From Sporolactobacillus shoreae (GTDB lineage Bacteria; Bacillota; Bacilli; Bacillales; Sporolactobacillaceae): DNA of 64,000 nucleotides. Of this stretch, positions 8,689-16,852 are shown piece after piece. The notes below the pieces were generated by a model. That model was given only the letters and a program-made list of their open reading frames with translations. It did no database searches and had not been told where the DNA came from. A program made the translations under genes and the position numbers. The stretch covers positions 62,001 to 126,000 of the forward strand of contig NZ_SRJD01000008.1 of assembly GCF_004684935.1 (NCBI RefSeq), written 5' to 3'. The first letter of the stretch is position 1; each line of letters begins with the position of its first letter.

Positions 8689-9075
8689 CTAATTCTGTTT
8701 TTTGCTTTTCGATGGCGCCTTTTTCTCCTTTTTTACTTTAGGAGGCAGGCTTTTGACGTATGAATAGGAAATGTCCAGCCATTTACGGGCAAATGCGTCG
8801 TCGGCCAGTTTGCTTTCCGGGACCTCAACGTATTCTTTCATGAAGCGGCCAGGGGCAGGCTCAAACGGCCTAATTTCATCACTTTCGGTCTGAATCGTCA
8901 AGCGGTCGTTTTCAGATAATCTAAGAAAAACGATTTTGCCTTTCACACCGGTCCACATGTTGTCATTCACAAAATAAACGGCGGCCCCGAACATCAGCTT
9001 CTTTTTGCATGCGTAGTCCGCAACGAGCGTCCCCAGGTATTCGCCTAAATTCCTGTCTGCTTTTTCCCAGTCCAT
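8689..9075 (-). CDS. TfoX N-terminal domain protein
   Basis: A 128-aa protein with a TfoX/Sxy N-terminal fold: KKKLMFGAAVYFVNDNMWTGVKGKIVFLRLSENDR, then a segment starting EIRPFEPAPGRFMKEYVEVP and a Lys-rich tail (KVKKEKKAPSKSKKQN). The family is named after the proteobacterial competence regulator, but standalone TfoX-N proteins in Firmicutes have no established role. GGGAGC lies about 8 bp before the ATG. The basic tail could bind nucleic acid; that is only a suggestion. Confidence 0.75.
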   Translation of the reverse strand: MDWEKADRNLGEYLGTLVADYACKKKLMFGAAVYFVNDNMWTGVKGKIVFLRLSENDRLTIQTESDEIRPFEPAPGRFMKEYVEVPESKLADDAFARKWLDISYSYVKSLPPKVKKEKKAPSKSKKQN

Positions 9076-9111
9076 ATGTTTCAGCTCCCGTTCAAAAATC
9101 TCAATTGAATT

Positions 9112-10191
9112 TTAAAGGACCCATTTCAGCTGTCTGTTCACACCTTCAATATTAAAATCTCTATATCCCTGCATGCTGCCCCATTGGATCATGTCCTCAT
9201 GCTCCGGATGTTTGGGGTCAGAAATTGCAGATAAAAATTCATCATAACCGTACGGGCCGCCTACATCTTCCGGTGGCGCGTTGCCAACCCCATCCAGACA
9301 AACCGGATAGTTCTTTGAATAGTGTTCATCAAGTTTTTCAATTTCTATTTCATGCTCCCAGTTGTCTCCAAAGTCATAGGTATATTTAATTCTTGAATAC
9401 TTTGGCACATAGTCCGATAGTTTGCACTCCGTTTCCATAAACATGGGCACTTCATTTGGGTAATCAAAAGCATCATCACTGCAAACGACATTGGCCACTG
9501 GCCTTTTGCCGTCTAAAATATAAAAATCATGCAAGTGGCTTTCTTTCCAATCAAAAACGGTTTGAAGAACATCATGCAGTTGTTCAAAAGTTATTTCGAT
9601 TGGAACAATGACTCGGCGCCAAGCCTTATGATTTTCAAGATCAAGAGTCGCTTTGAACGTTACGGCCCTACAGCTGAATATTGGCTCTTTTGCGAAAGCC
9701 TCCAACTCCTTATACATCAGTTCATTGGGCTTTGCGTAGCTGCCGCTCCCATCGCCGACAAGCAAGGCACTCGCCCTCCTGCCTGCAGCACTTTGAATTA
9801 GATGATCCGGATTCAAAGCTTCTCCTCTGAACCACACTGTGTCGCAGGCCTTATTCATCCGTGCGACCAGCTTTCTGTCCTTTGTTTTGGTATAAACGAT
9901 TTCCGGCGAGCCTGAGAGAAAACGTTCGACAAGTTCAGGCTTGATCCATTCATCAAGAAGCGTCCGGCGAATGGCATTTATAATGTGTTCATTTAAATGC
10001 TTGAAATCATTCGCCCTAAGTCCGTGAAGGACGACGGTGTACCGGCTGCTGTCGTTCATCAGGACGATTGTTTTTCGGCGGTTGATTGTGATCAGATTCG
10101 CGTGCCAGGAGAACAAAGAAGACTCCGTTCCCACTGGCTCGGGTTTAATTTTGAGTTGATCGAGCAGCTTTTTTGTGCATTGAATCAGCAT
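9112..10191 (-). CDS. Plasmid pRiA4b ORF-3-like protein with DUF6933-like N-terminus
   Basis: A two-part protein of about 359 aa. The N-terminal part (about 1-160: MLIQCTKKLLDQL, LFSWHANLITINRRKTIVLMNDSSRYTVVL) fits the DUF6933 type. The C-terminal part (about 180-355: VPIEITFEQLHDVLQTVFDWKESHLHDFYI, then YTYDFGDNWEHEIEIEK and CLDGVGNAPPEDVGGPYGYDEFL) is the pRiA4b ORF-3 / IS1096 TnpR-like domain. The ATG at 10191 is chosen because GAGAGGA is well spaced before it; the frame also opens with a TTG at 10227. The family often travels on mobile elements, but no transposase lies beside it here. Function unknown. Confidence 0.8.
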   Translation of the reverse strand: MLIQCTKKLLDQLKIKPEPVGTESSLFSWHANLITINRRKTIVLMNDSSRYTVVLHGLRANDFKHLNEHIINAIRRTLLDEWIKPELVERFLSGSPEIVYTKTKDRKLVARMNKACDTVWFRGEALNPDHLIQSAAGRRASALLVGDGSGSYAKPNELMYKELEAFAKEPIFSCRAVTFKATLDLENHKAWRRVIVPIEITFEQLHDVLQTVFDWKESHLHDFYILDGKRPVANVVCSDDAFDYPNEVPMFMETECKLSDYVPKYSRIKYTYDFGDNWEHEIEIEKLDEHYSKNYPVCLDGVGNAPPEDVGGPYGYDEFLSAISDPKHPEHEDMIQWGSMQGYRDFNIEGVNRQLKWVL

Positions 10192-10356
10192 GGCATCCAT
10201 TCCTCTCAACAGATTGATGTAAGACAAGCCGTATTAAACCATTTTCGCGGCATGACCTTCTTTTTCTGCATGTCTCAGTAGATACAAAAAATGCCGGAGC
10301 AGGTATTCTCGTGTGATGAGCAGAAACGCCGTAGTCCTCTGCTCGTTTTGTAATTA

Positions 10357-10599
10357 TCAGCGCACATTGCGTCTTTTGCTTTCATCATCGGCCAATTCAA
10401 TAATCGCATCTGATTCAGGAATATGCGAATTTTCCCGATACTTAGCTCCATACAAAACTCGGGAGACAGGAAGTTCAACCACAATATCCAGTTCTTTCTT
10501 GTTTTCTTTGAGTTTACAATAGTAACCGACCTAAGCATTCGCTGTGTCGTAAAAAACTGCAATATGTTTATATATCGTTGTTTCAACCATGATACCCAT
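10357..10599 (-). pseudogene. Unrecognised gene remnant interrupted by a stop
   Basis: The frame read from ATG 10599 has coding-like composition: VETTIYKHIAVFYDTANA, then a TAG codon, then KENKKELDIVVELPVSRVLYGAKYRENSHIPES and an acidic end. No ribosome site is visible, and an in-frame TAA lies a few codons upstream of the ATG. I do not recognise the family. It reads like a decayed small gene rather than an active one. The rest of the stretch between 10192 and 10790 shows nothing else I can name. Confidence 0.3.
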
Positions 10600-10790
10600 T
10601 TCATTCGGATCAGTAATGACATCTCTAATTTATGTATACTATAAATAAATGGACGAATCATATATACTAAAAAAGGAAAGCAGTATATTTTTCTCCACCT
10701 ATACGCCGAATGGGTCATTGGTCAAAGCTTGTCCTGTTCATGCCTAATAAAAAAGCACCCGCAATATGCGCCGCCAATCATCACTTTAGA

Positions 10791-11105
10791 TCACAGAAAT
10801 TGCTTCCAATTCCGCTTGCCGTACAAAATCCTGACTACAATAACTGTGAACTCCTCTTCATCAATAAGATAAAAAAAGATGTAACGGTCAACCATTAACC
10901 AACGAATTCCCCGGGAAGAAAGGTATTGATCTGCTACAAACGCGTAACGCGCCGGCATCTCAGATAATCCCATCACAGCTTCTTTGATTTTAATAACCAG
11001 GCTCCGGGCAGTTTCCGGCTCCCTCAATTCTTTTGCGATATACTCCGAAATCTCATGTAAATCATTCACTGCAATTTGAGTCATCGACAATTTGTATGGT
11101 CTCAT
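10791..11105 (-). CDS. ParE/RelE-family toxin
   Basis: A 104-aa type II toxin. The family pattern is present: MTQIAVNDLHEISEYIAKELREPETARSLVIKIKEAV, MGLSEMPARYAFV, then RWLMVDRYIFFYLIDEEEFTVIVVRILYGKRNWKQFL, with the C-terminal strand carrying the usual R-x(3)-Y/G-x-R residues. RelE-like members cleave mRNA on ribosomes and ParE-like members poison gyrase; the sequence does not decide which applies. Its ATG overlaps the antitoxin stop by 4 bp (ATGA), a normal coupled arrangement. Intact length indicates an active module. Confidence 0.9.
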   Translation of the reverse strand: MRPYKLSMTQIAVNDLHEISEYIAKELREPETARSLVIKIKEAVMGLSEMPARYAFVADQYLSSRGIRWLMVDRYIFFYLIDEEEFTVIVVRILYGKRNWKQFL

Positions 11106-11365
11106 TCAGTTAATTCGTCTTCTACTTGTTTGAATGCTTCTTCGGCAGGTATTGCCTTATGTTTCTCCACATATTCCATGCCTTCGTCCAGAAGCCTGTA
11201 GAGCTCAAACTTTCCGGTTAGCCTTTCATACGTTTCAATACTCATAACTGCCAAATCTCCCTGTCCGTTTTTTGTAATGTAAACAGGCTCTGAATATTCG
11301 TGGCAGAACTCCGAAATCTCATTGTATTTATTTCTCAAATCAGAACTCGGTCTAATTTTCGGCAT
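11102..11365 (-). CDS. Phd/YefM-family antitoxin
   Basis: An 87-aa antitoxin: IRPSSDLRNKYNEISEFCHEYSEPVYITKNGQGDLAVMSIETYERL is the DNA-binding Phd/YefM fold (about 1-50). An acidic C-terminal tail (EEAFKQVEDELTE) is the usual toxin-neutralising segment. GGAGG lies 8 bp before the ATG. It is the first gene of the pair and overlaps the toxin by 4 bp. A perfect palindrome at 11398-11413 upstream is the likely site of autorepression. Confidence 0.9.
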   Translation of the reverse strand: MPKIRPSSDLRNKYNEISEFCHEYSEPVYITKNGQGDLAVMSIETYERLTGKFELYRLLDEGMEYVEKHKAIPAEEAFKQVEDELTE

Positions 11366-11397
11366 ATTACACCTCCGCCATCATCATATGCATATTT

Positions 11398-11413
11398 TAT
11401 CAATATATTGATA
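11398..11413. promoter_or_regulatory. Palindrome upstream of the toxin-antitoxin operon
   Basis: TATCAATATATTGATA is a perfect 16-bp palindrome 33 bp before the antitoxin start. Phd/YefM antitoxins bind palindromes in this position, so it is a candidate autoregulatory operator. Confidence 0.5.
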
Positions 11414-11544
11414 TTTAATCAATTTTGTTCCATGAACGATTATTCGCTTAAACGGATGAATAACTCTTTCCGACGCCTTATGTCTGCTGAAAAAAAAACT
11501 GATTCCCGAAGTCCGGAGTTTCGGCTTCAATCAGATCAACAATG

Positions 11545-11655
11545 CCTCGTTATTCCTGTCCCTTCTTTGCGCCTGATAAAGTGCTCGATCCACTCGTACC
11601 ATCAGACAGTTTATTAGTACCAGTTTGAGGAATGGCCACACCGACACTGACGCTC
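11545..11655 (-). pseudogene. Decayed GGDEF-domain C-terminal fragment
   Basis: On the minus strand the frame reads SVSVGVAIPQTGTNKLSDG and then GAKKGQ. This matches the C-terminal end of the intact cyclase at 14033-15106 (SASVGLAAPQTDDDKLSQL...YQAKRGGRNQ). Nucleotide similarity is also visible against about 14070-14165. Upstream parts of the domain are absent and the frame is degraded after GAKKGQ, so this is a dead partial copy. It lies between the TA operator and the FrnE gene. Confidence 0.6.
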
Positions 11656-11670
11656 TAATGAAGCGATGAA

Positions 11671-11705
11671 AAATTGCCCGCCAATGTAGTTTATGACGGG
11701 CAATC
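11671..11705 (-). terminator. Terminator hairpin (minus strand)
   Basis: GATTGCCCG pairs with CGGGCAAT around a short loop and is followed by TTTTT when read on the minus strand. It lies about 115 bp downstream of the FrnE-like gene. Confidence 0.65.
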
Positions 11706-11818
11706 GAAGGCGGAGTGTCTTGGCGATCCGGGTATTTGATCCATTGGCCTCGTTCAGCTGCCTAAGTAGTCACAGTGAGCGCCAAATCTTAGAACAAACA
11801 GGTGCCAACTGCATCTTT

Positions 11819-12544
11819 TTATTTTTTCTGAGGAATCACACAGTGCCCGTCGGCACAAAATCCATCACCGGCATCAGATGAAAGAACCTGCAGTTTGGGT
11901 GCAGGGTTTTCTTCTTCCCACACTTGCTGAAGCGCCGCGACAAAGGTATCTGTCGGCTGAGCGCCTGAAATCGCATATTTGCGGTTAATAATAAAGAAGG
12001 GTACACCATTAATCCCGTATTGCCGGGCAATGTCTTCATCCGAACGTACCTCATCCGAATAGAGTGCTTGGTCATTAATTACCTTCAATGCTTCGTCTCG
12101 CTCCAGATTCGCTGATTCGGCAATGTCTGCCAGTGTTTCCAGACTCCCCAAATTCTTGGATTCAATAAAATAAGCATGGAACAGTTTTTCTGTAACAGCC
12201 GCTTCTTTTCCAAAGTGCATCGCCCACTTGATCAGGCGATGCGCGTCAAATGTATTCGTCAGTTTGATCCCGTCAAAATTCAATGTCAGACCGACATTCG
12301 CCGCCTGAAGGTTCAGGCTCTTCGTATTTTGCTTCGCCTGCTCAATACTGATACCATAATTGGCCGCCAGTTTCTCATAAATAGTTTTCTCAGTGCTTCT
12401 CGGAGCACCAGGATCCAGTTCAAAACTCTTAAATGCAACCTCTACCTGGTCTTTATGAGAAAATCCGCTCAACGCTTCTTCCAATCGGTGTTTGCCAATG
12501 TAACAGAACGGGCAGGCGATATCCGACCATACTTCAATTTTCAT
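11819..12544 (-). CDS. FrnE-like DsbA-family oxidoreductase
   Basis: A 241-aa cytoplasmic thioredoxin-fold protein of the FrnE / 2-hydroxychromene-2-carboxylate isomerase group. It opens MKIEVWSDIACPFCYIGKHRLEEAL with a CPFC redox motif (C11, C14), has the family's helical insertion, then GVPFFIINRKYAISGAQPTDTFVAAL with the cis-Pro segment. There is no signal peptide. The C-terminal GDGFCADGHCVIP adds two further cysteines, as in other members linked to oxidative-stress tolerance. GGGGGTG lies before the ATG. Neighbours with stress-linked names (YfkM, HxlR) lie upstream, but transcription is separate because a terminator sits at 12720-12772. Confidence 0.88.
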   Translation of the reverse strand: MKIEVWSDIACPFCYIGKHRLEEALSGFSHKDQVEVAFKSFELDPGAPRSTEKTIYEKLAANYGISIEQAKQNTKSLNLQAANVGLTLNFDGIKLTNTFDAHRLIKWAMHFGKEAAVTEKLFHAYFIESKNLGSLETLADIAESANLERDEALKVINDQALYSDEVRSDEDIARQYGINGVPFFIINRKYAISGAQPTDTFVAALQQVWEEENPAPKLQVLSSDAGDGFCADGHCVIPQKK

Positions 12545-12719
12545 ACAGACACCCCCGTGATTGATGCTTGCTTCATACGATTCGTTCCAAATCTCTGATC
12601 GATTGATAGCAGCTCGAGCGACTTTTTCACCTATCGATCAGCACTCAGAGTCTACCACAGGCTCTCAAACCGATGCAAACTTCGTGCTTGTGCCCCGCCG
12701 GTTGATGGTGCTTTCCACA

Positions 12720-12772
12720 AAAAAAAATGCCTTCAGACCCGGCAGGTTTTTCGCCTGCCGATCCAAAGGCAT
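12720..12772 (-). terminator. Strong terminator after yfkM
   Basis: Read on the minus strand, ATGCCTTT...AAGGCAT encloses an inner CGGCAGG/CCTGCCG stem and is followed by a long T-run. Confidence 0.85.
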
Positions 12773-12803
12773 GTGATGCACTTCCAAGATTGATATGCAA
12801 AAA

Positions 12804-13310
12804 TTAAACGAGCGCCTTAACAATGGCTGAGTTGAATTCCGGAAGGTCATCCGGAACACGGCTTGTCACCAGTGCATGATCAATGACGACTGGCTCATTT
12901 TTAACGATCGCACCTGCATAGTACAGATCCGGCTGGATCGATTCATAAGCTGTCAGCGTACGACCTTTGACCAAACCGGTTTGGATGAAGAGCTGCGGGC
13001 CATGGCAGATCGCAAACAACGGCTTGTCATAGCCTAAGAAATATTTTGTGAATGCGACAAAACGTGGATCAACACGCAACTGATCTGGCGAAAAACCACC
13101 TGGAACAAGCAGTGCATCAAAGTCTTCTGGTTTCACATCATCAATGCCTTTATCCACATGAATTTCCGTGCCGTGTTTACCGGTGACCGTGGTATTCGCT
13201 TCTTTTTCAATAACCGTCACTTCATGTCCGGCAGCTTCCAAAGCGTCTTTCGGTGACGTAAATTCAATATCTTCAACGTCGTTCGTTACAATGACTGCAA
13301 CCTTGCTCAT
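12804..13310 (-). CDS. yfkM: DJ-1/PfpI-family stress protein (YfkM-like)
   Basis: A 168-aa PfpI/DJ-1 protein. The order is KVAVIVTNDVEDIEFTSPKDALEAAGHEVTVIE, DALLVPGGFSPDQLR, and the nucleophile elbow AICHGPQL with Cys near 104. Members of this branch, such as general stress protein 18 of B. subtilis, are annotated as proteases or glyoxalases/deglycases; the actual reaction is uncertain. GGGGGACTTTAGAT precedes the ATG. It diverges from the HxlR gene at 13445 with a 134-bp shared promoter region, which suggests control by that regulator. Confidence 0.87.
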   Translation of the reverse strand: MSKVAVIVTNDVEDIEFTSPKDALEAAGHEVTVIEKEANTTVTGKHGTEIHVDKGIDDVKPEDFDALLVPGGFSPDQLRVDPRFVAFTKYFLGYDKPLFAICHGPQLFIQTGLVKGRTLTAYESIQPDLYYAGAIVKNEPVVIDHALVTSRVPDDLPEFNSAIVKALV

Positions 13311-13444
13311 ATCTAAAGTCCCCCTTAGGTTCTTTTTAACACCAACAACTATATGGTATACTAGGTATATTATTTTTTAAAGTACGCACTTTTTTGTTAT
13401 CCAGTAACCTGATGGTAACTTAAATAAAGAAATGAGGCAGATAA

Positions 13445-13852
13445 ATGACTGATGTCGTACGAAAAGATGTCCAGCAAAAATTGCTATCCGGAGATTACAG
13501 CTGCGCTAAGGAACTGACCCTATCCATGTTCAGCGGCAAGTGGAAAATTGTCATTTTGTATCACTTGGGGAAAGACGGGGTCTATCGCTTCGGTGAATTG
13601 AAGAAACTCTTGCCGAACGCCTCCAATAAAGTATTAACGCAACAGCTGCGCGAGTTGGAGCAGGACGAGTTGCTCACTCGCAAGCTGTATCCAGAGGTTC
13701 CGGTCCGGGTTGACTATGAAATCACCGAACTTGGCTTGACACTTCTTCCAATCATTGATCTGATGTATGAATGGGGAACCCACCGTCTCAAACAGCTCAA
13801 ACATGTCGAGCCGCGCAATATTAATGAAGATGCTGTGAAAAAGCATGGGTGA
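13445..13852 (+). CDS. HxlR-family regulator
   Basis: A 135-aa winged-helix regulator: CAKELTLSMFSGKWKIVILYHLGKDGVYRFGELKKLLPNASNKVLTQQLRELEQDELLTRKLYPEVPVRVDYEITELGLTLLPII. The N-terminal Cys18 sits where redox-sensing HxlR proteins (YodB, HypR) carry their reactive cysteine, so thiol sensing is plausible. GAGGCAGATAA precedes the ATG. It diverges from yfkM. The intergenic DNA holds near-repeats GGTATAC/GGTATA and GTAACC/GGTAAC that could be operators, though none is a clean palindrome. Confidence 0.9.
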   Translation: MTDVVRKDVQQKLLSGDYSCAKELTLSMFSGKWKIVILYHLGKDGVYRFGELKKLLPNASNKVLTQQLRELEQDELLTRKLYPEVPVRVDYEITELGLTLLPIIDLMYEWGTHRLKQLKHVEPRNINEDAVKKHG

Positions 13853-14032
13853 ATTGTGGCTTACGCGAGGATGTAGAAGGCCTTTGCCTCCGTTCAACGA
13901 CGAATGATGAGCGTGACTTGTTGATGCTTCTTTTGCTGGCGTTTATCGGTATTCCTTAATTACCGCACTATTGTTTCCATCATTGCCTTCAGCCTTTTAT
14001 GTACAAGGCCAGGATCGTCAACCTGATGTACA

Positions 14033-15106
14033 TCATATTAGAGAAACTACCTGATTCCTTCCACCTCTTTTCGCCTGATACAGTGCGAGATCCGAATGAG
14101 CCATAAGTTGAGACAGTTTGTCATCATCTGTTTGAGGAGCGGCAAGGCCAACGCTTGCGCTCAAATACAGCTGCGTACCATCCTCGAGTACTAAGCTGCA
14201 TGAGGCGATACACTTTCGAAGCCGCTCAGCCACCTGGGCGGCTTCCGTATGTGTCGTATTGACAAGCAGCACGGCAAACTCCTCACCGCCAATACGGGCA
14301 AAGAGATCCTCTTTCCGCAGCAACTGCCGGCATGCATCCGAAACAGCCTTTAAGGCCCGGTCTCCGGCCGCATGTCCGTACGTATCATTAATCCTTTTGA
14401 AATGGTCAAGATCAAAATAGATGAGGGCGCATTGCGTTTCATGACCGCGATAGTGCTCAAGCTGAGACTTTGCCGTGCGCTCGAAACACCGACGATTGCG
14501 GATGCCGGTCAGGTCATCCGTGTTCGCCAGTTTCTGAAGTTTCTGCTCCAGCCGTTCCGAATACTGGCGGTAGTAATAGGACGCATAGGCAAGTCCGATG
14601 AAGTTCGCTGTCACGTTAAATACATACATAAAAGTTGCCATAAACGGGGTTAAGACTGTTATCGGAGAATACATGTGCGTGTAGTAATAAAGGTACAGCG
14701 TCACCGAGAAAAGGAAAGCAGAAATGATGATGCGCAAAAATTGCGGCCACCGTGAGAAGAAAACAACAGGTATTAAGGAAAATAAATAATAATAATGCCC
14801 TTGTCCCCATCCAAAGACAAACACACAAATGCTGGATAGTACCGTAATCTCAAGAACCCAGATCAGGCTGGACATACGGATAAAATCCTTTTTAATCAGC
14901 CGCAGACAGATCAGATCGAGGACAACCGCAATCAAATCACTGGTAAGAACATAGGGATTGCCTAATAAGAAAAAAATGGGAATGAGCAGAATGTGGGCCA
15001 CAAATGCGAAGGAAATTGATTTGTTGCAAAAGACAGTAAATTTCCGCTCGCTCTCGCTCCGATTCAATCGGACATGTTCATTCTTTTTGATGAAGATCGC
15101 CTTCAT
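14033..15106 (-). CDS. Membrane-anchored GGDEF diguanylate cyclase
   Basis: About 357 aa. Five or six transmembrane helices fill residues 25-185. The GGDEF domain follows (about 195-355: LTGIRNRRCFERT, YFDLDHFKRINDTYGHAAGDRALK, LFARIGGEEFAVLLV). The active-site motif is GGEEF, and RKED five residues upstream matches the RxxD inhibitory site, so c-di-GMP synthesis with product inhibition is expected. The frame could start at 15118, but GATGAGG is better spaced for the ATG at 15106. It is monocistronic. A decayed copy of its C-terminus lies at 11545-11655. Confidence 0.92.
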   Translation of the reverse strand: MKAIFIKKNEHVRLNRSESERKFTVFCNKSISFAFVAHILLIPIFFLLGNPYVLTSDLIAVVLDLICLRLIKKDFIRMSSLIWVLEITVLSSICVFVFGWGQGHYYYLFSLIPVVFFSRWPQFLRIIISAFLFSVTLYLYYYTHMYSPITVLTPFMATFMYVFNVTANFIGLAYASYYYRQYSERLEQKLQKLANTDDLTGIRNRRCFERTAKSQLEHYRGHETQCALIYFDLDHFKRINDTYGHAAGDRALKAVSDACRQLLRKEDLFARIGGEEFAVLLVNTTHTEAAQVAERLRKCIASCSLVLEDGTQLYLSASVGLAAPQTDDDKLSQLMAHSDLALYQAKRGGRNQVVSLI

Positions 15107-15615
15107 ATAACGCCTCATCCTTCGTCATTGCACTAGAAGTAAAATTTATATCATTAAATAGAAGCAAGGAGGAAAAATTCGTGATGCTCAGAGTCTTCGT
15201 TTCATCTCATCGATTCATTTCAGCCGGTCTGATCGGCTATTAAAAGCTGACTAGGGGATCTGCCGGAAGTTAAATGACGCTTCGGTCAAACAAGAGAACT
15301 ATTCTGGAAACGAACCGTAACATGTTAATTTTATTATACATTATTAAACATATAATCATAGGAAAAATTGCTCATTTGCGCAGGAAATTGCAAATTGTTT
15401 TGGCGACTGGGTTGATGGTTCCTGTCACCTGATCCGTTCACTCAAAATAATATAAGATCATTTGATTCAGCTACTCAAACTTGCAACTACAAATGAGACG
15501 TGCCGTCCACTCATAGGTATCACAGCTACCCTCAATAAAATGATGTTGAAGACTATATTGGCAAAATAAACGCGTTGTTAAAAAAGAATGATTGTACACT
15601 AGGGGCTAATCATTG
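15107..15615. other. Intergenic stretch without recognised genes
   Basis: About 500 AT-rich bases between the cyclase promoter region and the sugar-operon terminator. I find no ORF with a ribosome site or recognisable product, no repeat and no RNA gene. Confidence 0.5.
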
Positions 15616-15669
15616 CCAAAAATGCACCCCATCCATTGGATCTTAGAATCCAACATCAGGGGTGCACTG
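15616..15669 (-). terminator. Terminator of the sugar-transport operon
   Basis: Read on the minus strand, TGCACCCC pairs with GGGGTGCA around an inner TTGGAT/ATCCAA hairpin, then TTTTT. It lies about 35 bp after the ATPase gene stop. Confidence 0.85.
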
Positions 15670-15702
15670 TATACTTTTCTAGACAATTATTCAAACAATG
15701 GG

Positions 15703-16788
15703 TTAATGAATTAGCTTTTTTGTTTCAGCATCAAAGAAAAGCATCTTTGTAAAATCAAATTGTAAGTCGATTTTGTCATTGCTTTTAATATTACTTGCAA
15801 ACACTTTTACAAGCAGGTCATGATGATGAATACTTGTATGAAGAACACTCTCTGATCCCAATAATTCTGAAATTTCTATAAGGGCTTCAAACGAAGAATC
15901 CGTACCAGCAGAAGCCATATGAATATCTTCTGGTCTAATAGCAACGATCAAAGATTTATCTTGATAATGATGCTTTGTGAGTAGCTTTATTTCTTCATCA
16001 AGAAGATTAAAGCGACTATTTTCAATTAGAATTGAGCCCTCAGAAAATTTAGCAGGAATAAAGTTCATTCCGGGGTAACCAATAAAACTACCCACAAATA
16101 TATTTGCCGGTTGGTTATAAATCTCTTCAGGTGTACCAACCTGCTGAATTTCGCCATCTTTCATAATTACAATACGGTCAGCCATTGTCATAGCTTCGAC
16201 CTGATCATGGGTGACATAAATCGTAGTTGTGTTTAGGCGACGATGTAGCTTGATTATTTCAGAACGCATCTGTATTCTAAGCTTTGCATCTAAATTCGAG
16301 AGAGGTTCATCCATTAAAAACACCTTAGGATTCCGAACGATTGCCCTCCCTAATGCGACACGTTGTCGTTGCCCCCCTGACAGATCTTTTGGTTTACGCT
16401 TTAAGTACGGTTCAAGTCCAAGTATCTTTGCTGCATGTCGAACTCTTTCATCAATTTCCTGTTTCTTGAACTTTCTCATTTTCAATCCGAAGCCGATATT
16501 TTCATATACTGTCATATATGGGTAAAGGGCGTAGCTTTGAAAAACCATTGCAATATCTCTGTCTTTCGGAGCTAGTTTGTTAACTCGATTATTATCAATA
16601 TAGATATCTCCTTCTGAGATATCTTCTAGTCCTGCAATCATTCGTAATGTTGTTGATTTGCCGCATCCTGATGGACCGACTAGTACAATAAATTCTTTGT
16701 CATCAATATGAAGATTGAAATCCTTAACCGCGTTACTATCACTTTTTCCATAATGCTTCTTAATATGATTAAGTACAATGGAAGCCAT
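15703..16788 (-). CDS. Sugar ABC transporter ATPase (MsmX/UgpC type)
   Basis: A 361-aa ATPase for a carbohydrate importer: Walker [10 protein letters not shown] (about 39-47), signature [15 protein letters not shown] (about 135), Walker [13 protein letters not shown], and a C-terminal TOBE/regulatory domain (about 235-360). GGAGG lies 8 bp before ATG 16788; the TTG at 16803 is less likely. It is the last gene of the operon and supplies the energy for the binding protein and permeases at 18919-22067. Many Firmicutes use a single shared MsmX; a dedicated copy inside the operon is therefore worth noting. Confidence 0.93.
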   Translation of the reverse strand: MASIVLNHIKKHYGKSDSNAVKDFNLHIDDKEFIVLVGPSGCGKSTTLRMIAGLEDISEGDIYIDNNRVNKLAPKDRDIAMVFQSYALYPYMTVYENIGFGLKMRKFKKQEIDERVRHAAKILGLEPYLKRKPKDLSGGQRQRVALGRAIVRNPKVFLMDEPLSNLDAKLRIQMRSEIIKLHRRLNTTTIYVTHDQVEAMTMADRIVIMKDGEIQQVGTPEEIYNQPANIFVGSFIGYPGMNFIPAKFSEGSILIENSRFNLLDEEIKLLTKHHYQDKSLIVAIRPEDIHMASAGTDSSFEALIEISELLGSESVLHTSIHHHDLLVKVFASNIKSNDKIDLQFDFTKMLFFDAETKKLIH

Positions 16789-16852
16789 AACATTATCCTC
16801 CAATTAATATTTTAGTCAGACACTGATCGATATTGAGACATGGATGATCCTC

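Noticed and set aside
10275-10718. Minus-strand 147-aa open frame
   Set aside because: Basic, Trp/Met-rich shadow composition. A different frame in the same place (10357-10599) looks more coding-like but is broken.
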